DNA from: Pseudomonas gozinkensis
GTDB lineage: Bacteria; Pseudomonadota; Gammaproteobacteria; Pseudomonadales; Pseudomonadaceae
DNA length: 64,000 bases
NCBI RefSeq assembly: GCF_014863585.1
Contig: NZ_CP062253.1
Span: forward strand, 3,126,501 to 3,190,500
Reading direction: 5' to 3'
Under the pieces are notes generated by a model that was given only the letters and a program-made list of their open reading frames with translations, was not told the DNA's origin and made no database searches. Both the position numbers and the translations under genes were made by a program. The first letter of the stretch is position 1, and every line of letters begins with the position of its first letter. Of the stretch, positions 18,081 through 27,304 are shown piece by piece.

Positions 18081-19655
18081 TTACTTGGCCGCTTTCATTT
18101 TCTCCTCGATTTTCTTGTCCACTTCCTCGCGGATCTGGTCGATGCTGAAGCTCGCCGGACGTTGGCTTGGCGGGTAATCGACGAAGGTCTGCAGGAACTT
18201 GGCGGATCGGCTTATCCCTTGGAATATCAGGTAGTCGTTTTTCGCCAGCCAGTCGAAGTATTGGTCGGAGACCGTGTCGGCGCGTTCATACGGGTCCATG
18301 CGCAGATTGAAAATCTTCGGTACGCGCAGGCACGTGAACGGTTCGCTCCAGACCTTGAAGCCGCCCGGTGCACGCTGCTCGCAGAAGACGAACTTCCAGT
18401 CTTTGTAACGCATGCTCACCAGTTCACCGTCATCGTTGAAGTAGTAGAACTCGTCACGCGCGCTCTTGTCGGTCTTGCCGGTCAGGTAGTCCAACTGGTT
18501 GAAACCGTCCAGATGCACCTTGAAGTTCTTGCCGCCGACGTCCGCGCCTTTAAGCAAGCGATCCTTGATGTCGAGATCGCCCACGGCCGCGAGCAAGGTC
18601 GGGAACCAGTCCAGACCGGAGAACATCTGCGTCGACACTTCACCGGGCTTGATATGCCCTGGCCAACGAACCATGGCCGGCACCCGATAAGCACCTTCCC
18701 AGTTCGAGTTCTTCTCGTTACGGAACGGCGTGGTGGCCGCGTCCGGCCATGACCACTGGTTCGGGCCGTTGTCGGTGGTGTAGACCACGATCGTGTTGTC
18801 GGTGATTTTCAGGTCATCGAGGGTCTTGAGCAGCTTACCCACGTCGCCGTCGTGTTCGAGCATGCCGTCTGCATACTCGTTGCCGACCATCCCGCTCTGG
18901 CCCTGCATGGACTCACGCACATGCGTGAAGGCGTGCATGCGGGTGGTGTTCATCCAGACGAAGAACGGTTTGTCAGCCTTGGCTTGTTTCTCGATGAACG
19001 CCTGCGCGGCGGCAGTGGTTTCATCGTCGATGGTTTCCATGCGCTTTTTGTTCAAGGCGCCGGTGTCTTCGATCTTGCCGTCGGCAAAACTGTGGATCAC
19101 GCCACGGGGCGAGGAAGCCTTGACGAACTCGGCATCATCCTTGGGCCAGTAAGGGCGTTCCGGCTCTTCTTCGGCATTGAGGTGATAAAGATTGCCGAAG
19201 AATTCATCGAAGCCATGGTTGGTGGGAAGGTACTCGTCCCTGTCGCCGAGGTGATTCTTGCCGAACTGACCGGTGGCATAACCGTGGGCCTTCAGCGCCT
19301 GGGCGATGGTGACGTCACGGGCCTGCAAGCCGACCGGTACGCCCGGCATCCCGACCTTGGACAGGCCGGTGCGCAGCGCTGTCTGGCCGGTGATGAAGGT
19401 GGATCGCCCAGCAGTGCAACTGTTCTCCGCATAGTAGTCGGTGAACATCATGCCTTCCTTGGCGATCCGGTCGATGTTCGGCGTCTTGTAGCCGACCACG
19501 CCCATCGAGTAGGCACTGATGTTGGTCTGGCCGATATCGTCGCCGAAGATCACCAGAATGTTGGGTTTTTCGGCCGCTGAGGCGGTTGCCGACAGGGCCA
19601 TGACTGAAGTCGCCACCAGGGCTAGCCTGGGTATCCACTTGCGTATGCGAGTCAT
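18081..19655 (-). CDS. periplasmic C-type arylsulfatase
   Basis: A 524-residue type I sulfatase with a signal peptide (cleavage near residue 27, ATASAAEK). The active-site motif is CTAGR with cysteine 80, the residue that is oxidised to formylglycine; the family motif is CxPxR or CxAxR. Metal ligands are visible as FGDDIGQ (39-40) and YTTDNGPNQW, with the GKNHLGD lysine. It hydrolyses sulfate esters (or is a relative acting on phosphonates); the natural substrate is unknown. No formylglycine-generating enzyme is encoded in the window, so one must be elsewhere. It follows the HAD phosphatase by 53 bases and ends the long minus-strand block. Confidence 0.87.
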   Translation of the reverse strand: MTRIRKWIPRLALVATSVMALSATASAAEKPNILVIFGDDIGQTNISAYSMGVVGYKTPNIDRIAKEGMMFTDYYAENSCTAGRSTFITGQTALRTGLSKVGMPGVPVGLQARDVTIAQALKAHGYATGQFGKNHLGDRDEYLPTNHGFDEFFGNLYHLNAEEEPERPYWPKDDAEFVKASSPRGVIHSFADGKIEDTGALNKKRMETIDDETTAAAQAFIEKQAKADKPFFVWMNTTRMHAFTHVRESMQGQSGMVGNEYADGMLEHDGDVGKLLKTLDDLKITDNTIVVYTTDNGPNQWSWPDAATTPFRNEKNSNWEGAYRVPAMVRWPGHIKPGEVSTQMFSGLDWFPTLLAAVGDLDIKDRLLKGADVGGKNFKVHLDGFNQLDYLTGKTDKSARDEFYYFNDDGELVSMRYKDWKFVFCEQRAPGGFKVWSEPFTCLRVPKIFNLRMDPYERADTVSDQYFDWLAKNDYLIFQGISRSAKFLQTFVDYPPSQRPASFSIDQIREEVDKKIEEKMKAAK

Positions 19656-19708
19656 CTGACTTGCTCCTTTAGCGCGGGGGTGGGGTGCACGACAAACGTT
19701 TTTTGCTG

Positions 19709-20731
19709 CTACTTCACTTGCTCGGGTACGGGCGGATCGAACGGGTAGATCCGGCGCCAGTCGCTCGCCATGTCAACCACGGTCCAGCCTCGGGAATTCG
19801 CTTCGTCGAGGGCCTTGTCCAGGCGCCCGATATCGGATTGGCGGTCATAGGCCCATTCGCGTTTGGCGTCGGTGTGATGCACCAGGCCCATGAAGCGTTT
19901 GCCGGGACCGGCGGCGGTCCACTGGAGCATCTGCAGGTCGCCGTCGGAGTTGCCGAAGGCGAGGATCGGCCGGCGACCGATCACCGAATCGATGCTCACC
20001 GGTTTGCCCGGGCCGTCGTCGTTGTGCGCCAGTTTGGCGGTGCGCACGATCGAGGCCTTGCCGTCCTTGTATTCGAACGCGGTCACGAAGGTGGTGCCGA
20101 TCACCTGTTCTGGCGGGATGCCGTAGACCTTCTCGGCGAAGGCGCGCATGAAGCCGGTGTCGCCACCGGAAACGATGTAGGTCTTGAAGTCCTGGCTGCG
20201 CAGGTAGTCGAGCATTTCCAGCATCGGCTGGAAGATCATTTCGGTGTACGGCTTGCCGGTTTTCGGATGGCGGGCCTGGGCCAGCCAGGTTTTCGCGTAA
20301 TCATCGAAGGCTTCCGTGGTCATGCCGGTGTGGGTCGCGGCGACGATTTTCAGCAGGCCGTCCATGCCGGCTTCGCCCAGTGCCTTGTGATCGTTTTCCA
20401 GAACAGCCTTGAACGGCTGCGTGGTCTTCCATTCCGGGTGCTGCGCGGCGGTGCGCTTGACCTCGTCGAAAGCGAACAGCAACTCGAAATACGCCGGTTG
20501 CTCGCTCCACAACGTGCCGTCGTTGTCGAACACGGCGATACGTTCGGCGGGTTTGACGAAGTCCTTGCCGGCCTGATCAGTGATTGCCTCGACAAACTCG
20601 ATGATGTGTTTTTTCGCCGGGCTGTCGTTCCACGACGGCAGCGGTTCACTGGCCTGTGCCAGTAGCGGCAAGGCGAGGCCGAACAACAGGGCCAGACCGA
20701 ATCGTTGGCGGTGCAGCATCGGGTTCGTCAT
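19709..20731 (-). CDS. exported HAD-family phosphatase
   Basis: A 340-residue protein with a signal peptide ([18 protein letters not shown]). The HAD core is complete: motif I FDNDGTLW (nucleophile Asp 69, acid Asp 71), motif [11 protein letters not shown], and motif [14 protein letters not shown]. This resembles the phosphoserine-phosphatase-like branch, here exported to the periplasm. The substrate is unknown. The ATG at 20731 overlaps the stop of the BatD-like gene by 4 bases; the open frame continuing upstream to 21304 is only antisense-like extension. Its neighbours are the sulfatase and VWA/MoxR genes, suggesting joint handling of a periplasmic substrate. Confidence 0.85.
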   Translation of the reverse strand: MTNPMLHRQRFGLALLFGLALPLLAQASEPLPSWNDSPAKKHIIEFVEAITDQAGKDFVKPAERIAVFDNDGTLWSEQPAYFELLFAFDEVKRTAAQHPEWKTTQPFKAVLENDHKALGEAGMDGLLKIVAATHTGMTTEAFDDYAKTWLAQARHPKTGKPYTEMIFQPMLEMLDYLRSQDFKTYIVSGGDTGFMRAFAEKVYGIPPEQVIGTTFVTAFEYKDGKASIVRTAKLAHNDDGPGKPVSIDSVIGRRPILAFGNSDGDLQMLQWTAAGPGKRFMGLVHHTDAKREWAYDRQSDIGRLDKALDEANSRGWTVVDMASDWRRIYPFDPPVPEQVK

Positions 20732-22173
20732 GGGAAATCCTTCTCGTGAGCGGGGTTGAGCGGGCGCAGGGCCGGGACCGGGCGGGCCTGCTGCTGTTCG
20801 GCCTGACTGTGAAGCGTAGACAACGATTGACGCAGCTGACCCAGTGCCTGCCCAGCGGCCGGGTCGCGCCCGTAAAGGCTGCGCAACAGCCCTTGCAGGC
20901 GCGGCCCGGCGTGGGTCAGTTTCAGGCCCAGACCACAGCGCCGCAGCCACAGGTACAGAGCCGTCAACTGCGGCGGTTGTCCGGCCAGTTGCCCGGCGAC
21001 CTGTTGCCACGCGTAGTCGGCTGATTGCTGACGGGCCTGTTGCCGCGCTAGCTGGCGCTGTTGCCATTGACGGTGCGCTCGGCTGAGTGCAGGCCGGCCC
21101 AGATAACCGGCGATGACCAGTCCCGCGAGCGCGGCCAGCCAGACCAGCCAGTGGCCGGAAAGATGCAGGCGACTGTTCTGGCCTAGTTGGCGCAAGTCTT
21201 CGGTGATCGAGAACACCGGTTTGTAGGCGCTGTTGGCAATGGCCTCGAAAGTGACCGCCGGGACTTGTGCGGTGCGGATCTGTTGGGTGCGTGAATCCCA
21301 CCATTTCACGTCGATGGCCGGCAGGCTGTGGGTCCCGGCGGAGTCGATGCGGTAGCTGACGCTGTCGATGCGCTGACCGCCCAGAATATTGCCGCGCCCG
21401 TCATCGAGGCTACTGACCTGTGGCGTCTTCACATAACGGCTCAGGTCTTTGACTTCGCTCAGCGCAGGCACCGGAAGCGCCATGGCCAGTGCTCCGTCGG
21501 CTTGCAGGGTCAGTTGGCGGGTGAGGCTGTCGCCGACTTTCAGCGGGGTGGCTGACTGGGTGACGGTTTGACTGAAGCGCAGCCCGGTGGCTACCAGCGG
21601 CGTTTCTCCGGGGTTGAAGCCCGGTGGCAGGGTGGCGCTGAATTGCATCGGCTGGCTGCGGGCGCTGATTTCAGCGGTGGCCTGGCCGGGGGTAGCGCGC
21701 ACCGTGAGCGCAGGAATGTCGAAGGTCCGGGCGGCATTGGGCGTGATCAGGTAGCTGTAGCGCAGACCGCTGAAGGCCTGGCCGTCGATGGTCTGATTCA
21801 GATGCTGGGCCTGACCGTCCGGTGGCATCACCAGCGCGCCGTCGAGCTTCAGCTCGGGCAGGGTGGCGGCGCTGGTGAACCAGGTGTCGGTGAGGACATC
21901 GAGTTGCAGCTCCACCAGACCGCCGACCTTGATGCCGTCGGCGGGTTGCAGGTGGGCCTGGACTTTGAGTTGGGGTTCAGCTGCAAAGGCGTTCAAGTTG
22001 ATCAAACTGAACAGGAGCAATGCATTGATTATTGTATTGACTGGTCGTGCCTCATCGCGGGCAAGCCCGCTCCCACAGAGATCAACTGTGTTCACTTCAC
22101 TTGTGTTCGCACCACAAAGCCCTGTGGGAGCGGGCTTGCCCGCGATGGCGGCAGCGAGCGTTAGAAAATTCAT
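20728..22173 (-). CDS. BatD-like protein with a REPIN inside its N-terminal coding region
   Basis: A 481-residue protein of the BatD (oxygen tolerance) type: exported beta-sandwich domains ([32 protein letters not shown]), one C-terminal membrane helix ([19 protein letters not shown]), then a helical cytoplasmic tail. The start ATG at 22173 overlaps the stop of the upstream VWA gene (ATGA). Residues 10-40 are encoded by a REPIN (22054-22146) that keeps the frame, pushing the hydrophobic export signal ([19 protein letters not shown]) to residues 48-66. No ATG lies between the REPIN and the signal, so the insert should be translated. It probably works with the two VWA proteins in a MoxR complex. 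Confidence 0.82.
   Translation of the reverse strand: MNFLTLAAAIAGKPAPTGLCGANTSEVNTVDLCGSGLARDEARPVNTIINALLLFSLINLNAFAAEPQLKVQAHLQPADGIKVGGLVELQLDVLTDTWFTSAATLPELKLDGALVMPPDGQAQHLNQTIDGQAFSGLRYSYLITPNAARTFDIPALTVRATPGQATAEISARSQPMQFSATLPPGFNPGETPLVATGLRFSQTVTQSATPLKVGDSLTRQLTLQADGALAMALPVPALSEVKDLSRYVKTPQVSSLDDGRGNILGGQRIDSVSYRIDSAGTHSLPAIDVKWWDSRTQQIRTAQVPAVTFEAIANSAYKPVFSITEDLRQLGQNSRLHLSGHWLVWLAALAGLVIAGYLGRPALSRAHRQWQQRQLARQQARQQSADYAWQQVAGQLAGQPPQLTALYLWLRRCGLGLKLTHAGPRLQGLLRSLYGRDPAAGQALGQLRQSLSTLHSQAEQQQARPVPALRPLNPAHEKDFP
22054..22146. repeat. REPIN inside the BatD-like coding sequence
   Basis: Inverted REP pair (ATCGCGGGCAAGCCCGCTCC; GGAGCGGGCTTGCCCGCGAT), 93 bases by its visible ends, a multiple of three. 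It lies between the start codon and the export signal of the BatD-like gene and has no stop codon in that frame. Confidence 0.9.
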
Positions 22174-23750
22174 GGCCGGGCCTCCGCCTGATCCTGCAGG
22201 CTGAATTTCTGCCGGAGGAATTTCGCCGGTGAGGTGGTGAGGTTCTGCAGCCACAACGCATCCGACGTCGCCTGTTCTGTGGTCACGGCTTTGCTCTGAC
22301 CCTTGCCCGGTGTCTTGTCGAACTTGACCTCGTCCGGCTTGGTTTCGGGGGCATTCTGTTCGGCGCTTTCGGTGTCTTTTTGCAGGGCGACGGCCAGTGC
22401 CAGGTTGGCCGTGGCTTCGGGGAATTGTGGTTGCAGCTTCAACGCCTGCTGATAAGCCGCGATGGCCTGATCGAACTTGAAGCGGCGCACGTAGATGTTG
22501 CCCAGATAGAAATACGCTTGGGGCGTGTCGAGCCGGGCGAAGGTCGCCAGCGCCAGATCGAAGTCGGCGGCGTGATAGGCCGCGACGCCTTTCCAGTACG
22601 GATCGACAAACAGCGCCGCCGCTTGCGGGAAATGCTCATGCTCGAAAGCCCAGCGCCCTTGCTGGTCGCGGGTGAAGAATGCGTCGGTCAGCGCATTGGC
22701 CTGCGCTGGCGCTGACGGCCAGCCGAGGCCCACGGCCAGAGCGAGCGCCGGCATCCAGTTCACGCTCCAGCCCTTGCGCACGCTGAACAATGCCAGCAGC
22801 AATAACGGCCAGCACAGCCAGTAACCGGCGTCTTTCCAGTGCAATTGCTGCTGCTCGGCGCTGACGCTCTGGAAGTGCTGCTGCGCGTGCAGTTCGACCC
22901 AGTCCAGATCGTCGTTCGTCAGCGTCAGGCTGCCCAGCGGCGCATCGAGTGCCGAGGCCAGTTGCTTGATCGCCGCCGGGTCGAAGCTGCCCAGTACCGG
23001 GCGACCGTTACTGTCGGTGCGCGGCTGGCCGTCCGCATTCTGTATCAACCCGCCGTCCTGATTGCCCACCGCGAGCACCAGCACCTGCAACCCGGTGCCC
23101 TGCAACTGTTTGCCCAGTCCATCGAGCTGCGCGGTGTCGGCGCCGTCAGTGATCAACAGCAGACTGCCCGGGGTTTTCTCGGCCTCCAGCAGGCGCCTGG
23201 CCTGATCGATCACGGCGCCGACATTCTTGCCCGGTTTGTCGATCAGCCCGGTGCCCAAGGCCTGAATGAAACTGTCGAGCAACGCCGGGTCATCGGTCGC
23301 CGGCAACACCAGATGCGCGCTGCCGGCGTAGGCGATCAGCGCGGTGCGCGCACCGGCGCGGCGCCGAATCAGGTCGTGCAGTGTGTGTTTGGCGGCTTCG
23401 AGGCGAGTCGGCGGAACATCGCTGGCGTCCATCGACGGCGACAGGTCGACGGCCACGATCAGCGGCGCACGATTCTCCAGAAAGTCTGGCCGGTCCTGCT
23501 CCCAGGTCGGCCCGGCTGCCGCCACGGCGCCCAGCACCAGCAACGCACACAGCAGATGCACCGGGCGCAGGCGCTGGTTGTCCTGCGGGGTGACCAGCAG
23601 GTGCGGCAGCAGATGCTCGGCGATGTTGCCGCGCAGGCGTCGCTGCAAGTCGCGACTGCGGCGCCAGATCAACGGCAGCAGCGCCGCGAACAGCGCAAGC
23701 AGCAACCACAGCGGACGCAAGAAGTGGAAGTCGCCGAGATTGATCTCCAT
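22170..23750 (-). CDS. VWA-TPR membrane protein (BatB/BatC-like)
   Basis: A 526-residue protein joining a von Willebrand A domain and TPR units. Membrane segments lie at about 12-29, 63-80 and 290-308. The metal-binding MIDAS motif DLSPS starts at Asp 102. The C-terminal part contains TPR motifs ([31 protein letters not shown]). In other bacteria BatB and BatC are separate; here they are fused. It probably forms an inner-membrane assembly with the neighbouring VWA protein under control of the MoxR ATPase. The start at 23750 ([13 protein letters not shown]) is one base after the stop of the previous gene. Confidence 0.85.
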   Translation of the reverse strand: MEINLGDFHFLRPLWLLLALFAALLPLIWRRSRDLQRRLRGNIAEHLLPHLLVTPQDNQRLRPVHLLCALLVLGAVAAAGPTWEQDRPDFLENRAPLIVAVDLSPSMDASDVPPTRLEAAKHTLHDLIRRRAGARTALIAYAGSAHLVLPATDDPALLDSFIQALGTGLIDKPGKNVGAVIDQARRLLEAEKTPGSLLLITDGADTAQLDGLGKQLQGTGLQVLVLAVGNQDGGLIQNADGQPRTDSNGRPVLGSFDPAAIKQLASALDAPLGSLTLTNDDLDWVELHAQQHFQSVSAEQQQLHWKDAGYWLCWPLLLLALFSVRKGWSVNWMPALALAVGLGWPSAPAQANALTDAFFTRDQQGRWAFEHEHFPQAAALFVDPYWKGVAAYHAADFDLALATFARLDTPQAYFYLGNIYVRRFKFDQAIAAYQQALKLQPQFPEATANLALAVALQKDTESAEQNAPETKPDEVKFDKTPGKGQSKAVTTEQATSDALWLQNLTTSPAKFLRQKFSLQDQAEARP

Positions 23751-23751
23751 C

Positions 23752-24744
23752 TCAGGCCTCCTGCCGCTGACGGGCAACCGCCAGCCTTGGGCGCAGCAGG
23801 GCGCCGAGGTGATACAGGGTCAGCAGCACCAGCGCCGCGCCCAGCGGCCAGTAAAACAATTCGCGCCGGGGTTGATGGCTGAGGGTCTTCACTTGATGGG
23901 GCGTGAGCCGGTCGAGAGTGCTGTAAACCTGATCCAGCGCGGTGCGGTCTTCGGCGCGGAAGAACTGGCCGCCGGTGGCCTGGGCGATCTGTTGCAGGCT
24001 TTGCAGATTGACCTTGGCCTCACCGGAAGCAGTGGGGTCGCCGATGCCGATGGTATGAATCACCACGCCTTTGGCGGCGGCCATGTCGGCGGCATGGTCG
24101 GGGGTGATGGCGCTGCTGGTGTCGTTGCCGTCGGTGAGCAGGATCAGGACTTTTTCCTGTTCATGGGCCTTGTCCAGGAGCTTGAGGCTCAGACCGATGG
24201 CATCGCCGATGGCGGTGTTGGGGCCGGCCATGCCGATGCCGGTGTCTTCCAGCAGCAAGGACAGGCTGGCGTGATCGAGGGTCAGCGGCGCCTGCGGATA
24301 AGCGCCACTGCCGAACACGATCAGGCCGAGGCGATCATCCTTGCGCTTGTCGATAAAGCCTTGCACCACTTCTTTGACGGCGGCCAGACGATTGATTTTC
24401 TGGCCGGCGGCGTTGGTGAAATCCTCGGTCTCCATCGATTGCGAGAGGTCGATGGCGAGTATCAGGTCGCGCACCGGTTGTTGGCGTTCGATGGGTTTTT
24501 CGACGAACACCGGGCGGGCGGCGGCCAGAAGCAACAGGGCCCACACCAGCACATTCAGCCACAGCTGCCAGCGATTGCTGCGGGTGCCCGCACTGGCCGG
24601 TGTTTCGCCAACGGCGCGGCTCATGGCGCCGAAGAACGGCACCCGCACGGCGCTGCGCGCTTCCTGGTAGACGGGCAGGTAATGGAAGGCCAGCCAGGGC
24701 AGCGGCAGCAGGAGCAACAGCCAGGGGTAATCAAGCTGCCACAT
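23752..24744 (-). CDS. VWA-domain membrane protein (BatA-like)
   Basis: A 330-residue protein: two N-terminal membrane segments (YPWLLLLLPLPWLAFHYL; LWLNVLVWALLLLAAARP), a VWA domain with complete MIDAS (DLSQS from Asp 99; later TDGND), and a C-terminal helix (YWPLGAALVLLTLYHLGALL). This is the standard BatA layout. VWA domains bind protein partners through a metal; with MoxR ATPases they are thought to help fold or assemble complexes. Its 5' end overlaps the DUF4381 gene by 14 bases. Confidence 0.87.
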   Translation of the reverse strand: MWQLDYPWLLLLLPLPWLAFHYLPVYQEARSAVRVPFFGAMSRAVGETPASAGTRSNRWQLWLNVLVWALLLLAAARPVFVEKPIERQQPVRDLILAIDLSQSMETEDFTNAAGQKINRLAAVKEVVQGFIDKRKDDRLGLIVFGSGAYPQAPLTLDHASLSLLLEDTGIGMAGPNTAIGDAIGLSLKLLDKAHEQEKVLILLTDGNDTSSAITPDHAADMAAAKGVVIHTIGIGDPTASGEAKVNLQSLQQIAQATGGQFFRAEDRTALDQVYSTLDRLTPHQVKTLSHQPRRELFYWPLGAALVLLTLYHLGALLRPRLAVARQRQEA

Positions 24745-25318
24745 GATGACGCTCCACCCAGTGCTGGCAGGTATCGAACAGCGCCTGACGCTGCGGCGCG
24801 GGCAGGGCGCGCAACGCGTCGTCGGGGGCGTAGGCGAGTAGCGCGAGTTGTTCGCTCAAATCCGCCGGCAGCGGCTTTTTGCAGTGCCGCTGCAAGAAGG
24901 CTTGCCAATCCAGTCCCTCCAGCGCCGCAACCCCTTGTGGGAGCGAGCTTGCTCGCGAAGAGGTCCTCATAGTCAAAGGAAATGTCGACTGGAATGGCCC
25001 CTTCGCGAGCAAGCTCGCTCCCACAGGAGGCGGATTGCAGCTCGGCATCGAGAGGGCGACGCGCTTGAGCAATTCCGGCAATTCGCGCAACGCATTCAGG
25101 TCATCGCTGCGCTCACGCAATTGCGCCAACCGCACCAGCGCTTCACGCCGATATTGATCCCGTCGCCATTGCCGATAACGCCGCACACCGATCAGCAACG
25201 CGGCCAGCACCAACACCGCCAGCAACACCCACCAGCCCCAGGTCTGCGGTGCGTAGCTTACCGGCGCAGGCAGGCCCAGCTCCTTGAGCTGTCCGATGTC
25301 CGGAACGTTCGGATTCAT
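24731..25318 (-). CDS. DUF4381 protein with an internal in-frame REPIN
   Basis: A 195-residue protein with a membrane helix at about 27-44 (TWGWWVLLAVLVLAALLIGV) and a cytosolic helical domain, matching the DUF4381 family that is regularly placed between DUF58 and BatA genes. Residues 98-128 (starting VGASLLAKG, ending SSLPQ) are encoded by a REPIN at 24936-25025, inserted between the RVALSM and VAALEG segments that should be joined. Without it the protein would be about 165 residues, the usual family size. The frame is kept, so a longer, perhaps still working, protein is made. The start overlaps the stop of the DUF58 gene (ATGA). Confidence 0.82.
   Translation of the reverse strand: MNPNVPDIGQLKELGLPAPVSYAPQTWGWWVLLAVLVLAALLIGVRRYRQWRRDQYRREALVRLAQLRERSDDLNALRELPELLKRVALSMPSCNPPPVGASLLAKGPFQSTFPLTMRTSSRASSLPQGVAALEGLDWQAFLQRHCKKPLPADLSEQLALLAYAPDDALRALPAPQRQALFDTCQHWVERHHVAA
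24936..25025. repeat. REPIN inside the DUF4381 coding sequence
   Basis: Ninety bases from TGTGGGAGCGAGC to GCTCGCTCCCACA, a multiple of three with no stop in the reading frame of the host gene. Confidence 0.93.
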
Positions 25319-26253
25319 CGCCTCGAACCGTTGGATTTACCGAGTTCGGCGCGTAATTGCTGATGCGCTTCTTCGGCGGTGCTGAACATCATCAACGGCA
25401 CCTGACTGCGGCGCAGCAGGGTGGCGACGTCCTTGAGCCGACCACCGAGGAAATCTCCCAATGGCTGGTGCACGCTGCGTTTCTCGACTGCCAGCTCCAC
25501 TTGCAACTGGCCCTGGGTCACCAACAGCCGGCCGTCGCTCGGCAATTTCAGCGCCATAGGGTCGTAGACTTGCAGGGCGATCACGTCGTTGTGCGCCGCC
25601 AGTTGCCGCATCAACTGCAAGGTGCGTTCGCCGGCTCCGGCGAAATCACTGACGATGCAGATCAGATGGTCATGCCCGGCCACCGCAAGGCAGCGCTGCA
25701 AGGCCTTGTCCAGTTGATCTTCGTCTTCGGCGTCCGGGTTGCCGGCGTTCAGCGCCTGATTCTGTTGGGCGATTCGACTCAGCAGCGCTTCGACCCGTTT
25801 GCGGCTGCGCAACGGCGCGATGCTGTCGATGCGTTGATCGTTGAACACCAGTCCGCCGACCCGATCGCCGGCATGGAACACCATCCACGCCGCCAGTGCT
25901 CCGAGTTCGGCAGCGACGGCGGATTTGAAGCTGCGTTGCGAGCCGAAGAACATCGACATGCGCTGGTCGACCACGATCAGCGCCGGGCGGTCGCGCTCTT
26001 CGGTAAAGGTTCGCACCACCGGTTTGCCGGTGCGCAGCGAGGCGCGCCAGTCGAGGTGGCGCAGGTCGTCACCGGGTTGATAGCGGCGCAACTCATCGAA
26101 GTTCAAACCCCGCCCACGCAGGCGCGAAGCATGATTGCCGGCGAGGATGCTGCCCTGGGGCTGGCGGGCGAGAAAACTCAGGTCGCGGGCCTTGAACTCC
26201 AGCGCCATCAATTGCGCGAGTGAGACATAGACCAGTCCGTCGACGGCTTCCAT
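25315..26253 (-). CDS. DUF58 protein
   Basis: A 312-residue soluble protein of the DUF58 family. The signature is RGRGLNFDELRRYQPGDDLRHLDW followed by RASLRTGKPVVRTFTEERDR, then a degenerate VWA-like fold (ALIVVDQRMSMFF). DUF58 genes nearly always follow moxR genes, as here. They probably link the ATPase to its VWA partners. The ATG at 26253 is chosen for GAGG 6 bases upstream and the family start; the frame open to 26424 is discarded because it overlaps moxR. Confidence 0.86.
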   Translation of the reverse strand: MEAVDGLVYVSLAQLMALEFKARDLSFLARQPQGSILAGNHASRLRGRGLNFDELRRYQPGDDLRHLDWRASLRTGKPVVRTFTEERDRPALIVVDQRMSMFFGSQRSFKSAVAAELGALAAWMVFHAGDRVGGLVFNDQRIDSIAPLRSRKRVEALLSRIAQQNQALNAGNPDAEDEDQLDKALQRCLAVAGHDHLICIVSDFAGAGERTLQLMRQLAAHNDVIALQVYDPMALKLPSDGRLLVTQGQLQVELAVEKRSVHQPLGDFLGGRLKDVATLLRRSQVPLMMFSTAEEAHQQLRAELGKSNGSRR

Positions 26254-26261
26254 GGCAGACC

Positions 26262-27242
26262 TCAGGCCGGAATGGCAACTTTGTCGAGGATCCGGTCCAG
26301 CACCTGATCGGCGCTGACGCCATCGGCCACCGCGTCGTAGCTCAGTTGCAGGCGATGACGCAGCACCGGGTGCACCACGGCGCGTACGTTGTCCGGCGAA
26401 ACGAAATCCTGGCCCTGCAGCCACGCATCGGCGCGGGCGCAGCGGTCCAGGCCGATACCACCGCGCGGGCTGGCGCCGATGGCAATCCAGCGGGCCAGGT
26501 CTTCGTCGTAGTCAGCCGGATGGCGAGTGGCGTTGATCAGGTCGATCAGGTAGCGGTCGATGGCGGGGGAGACGTGCACTGCGCTGACCTCCTTGCGCGC
26601 GGCGAAGATCACGTCCTGCGCCAGCTCGAAACCCTTGGTAGGCGCGGTGCTGGCGCCCTGGGCAAACTCCTCGGCGCGCAACAGCCGCAGCACCTGGCTT
26701 TCGTTGTCGGCACTGGGGTAATCCAGCAGGACTTTCATCAGGAACCGGTCCATCTGCGCTTCGGGCAGCGGGTAGGTGCCTTCCTGTTCGATCGGGTTTT
26801 GCGTCGCCACCACAATGAACAATTCCGGCAGCGCATGGCTGTTGCCGGCTACAGTGATTTGCCGTTCTTCCATGGCTTCGAGCAGCGCGGCCTGCACCTT
26901 GGCCGGCGCACGGTTGATCTCGTCGGCGAGGATCAGGTTGCCGAACAGCGGGCCGGGCTGGAAGCGGATCTCGTTCTTGCCATCGACCTGATGCAGCACC
27001 TCGGCGCCGGTGATGTCCGAGGGCAGCAGGTCGGGGGTGAACTGGATACGGCTCATCTTCGCGTCCAGATGTTTGGCGAGCGCCTTGACCGTGCGGGTCT
27101 TGGCCAGCCCCGGCAGGCTTTCCAGCAACAGGTGCCCGTTGGCCAGCAGGCCGAGCAGAATCTGCCGGATCACCTGATCCTGGCCGAGCACCGCTTCGGC
27201 GATGCTGGCTTGCAGGGCGTTGAGGTCGGTGAGTGCAGTCAT
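26262..27242 (-). CDS. MoxR-family AAA+ ATPase
   Basis: A 326-residue AAA+ ATPase of the MoxR type. Walker A is the family variant LPGLAKT (43-49), Walker B is ILADEINRAPAK, sensor 1 is VVATQNPIEQEGTYPLPEAQ, and the arginine finger region is ASPRGG. MoxR proteins act as chaperones together with VWA proteins, for example loading metals into dehydrogenases or maturing complexes. It heads the tightly packed set DUF58-DUF4381-VWA-VWA-BatD-HAD phosphatase and is probably co-transcribed with the two genes upstream as well, although a hairpin (27276-27299) lies between. Confidence 0.92.
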   Translation of the reverse strand: MTALTDLNALQASIAEAVLGQDQVIRQILLGLLANGHLLLESLPGLAKTRTVKALAKHLDAKMSRIQFTPDLLPSDITGAEVLHQVDGKNEIRFQPGPLFGNLILADEINRAPAKVQAALLEAMEERQITVAGNSHALPELFIVVATQNPIEQEGTYPLPEAQMDRFLMKVLLDYPSADNESQVLRLLRAEEFAQGASTAPTKGFELAQDVIFAARKEVSAVHVSPAIDRYLIDLINATRHPADYDEDLARWIAIGASPRGGIGLDRCARADAWLQGQDFVSPDNVRAVVHPVLRHRLQLSYDAVADGVSADQVLDRILDKVAIPA

Positions 27243-27275
27243 GAAGCTTCCCTTCTCGACAGGTGAAGATCGAAT

Positions 27276-27299
27276 GGCCGGCTATAAAGGTAGCCGGCC
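27276..27299 (-). terminator. hairpin between SphA-like gene and moxR
   Basis: Nine-base perfect stem GGCCGGCTA / TAGCCGGCC, 6-base loop. Only a weak T run (ATTCGATCTTC) follows on the minus strand, so it may attenuate rather than end transcription into moxR. Confidence 0.45.
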
Positions 27300-27304
27300 G
27301 CGGT

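Noticed and set aside
20732..21304. Extension of the HAD phosphatase frame upstream
   Set aside because: It overlaps the BatD-like gene entirely and has arginine/proline-rich shadow composition; the ATGA overlap at 20728-20731 and the signal peptide fix the start.
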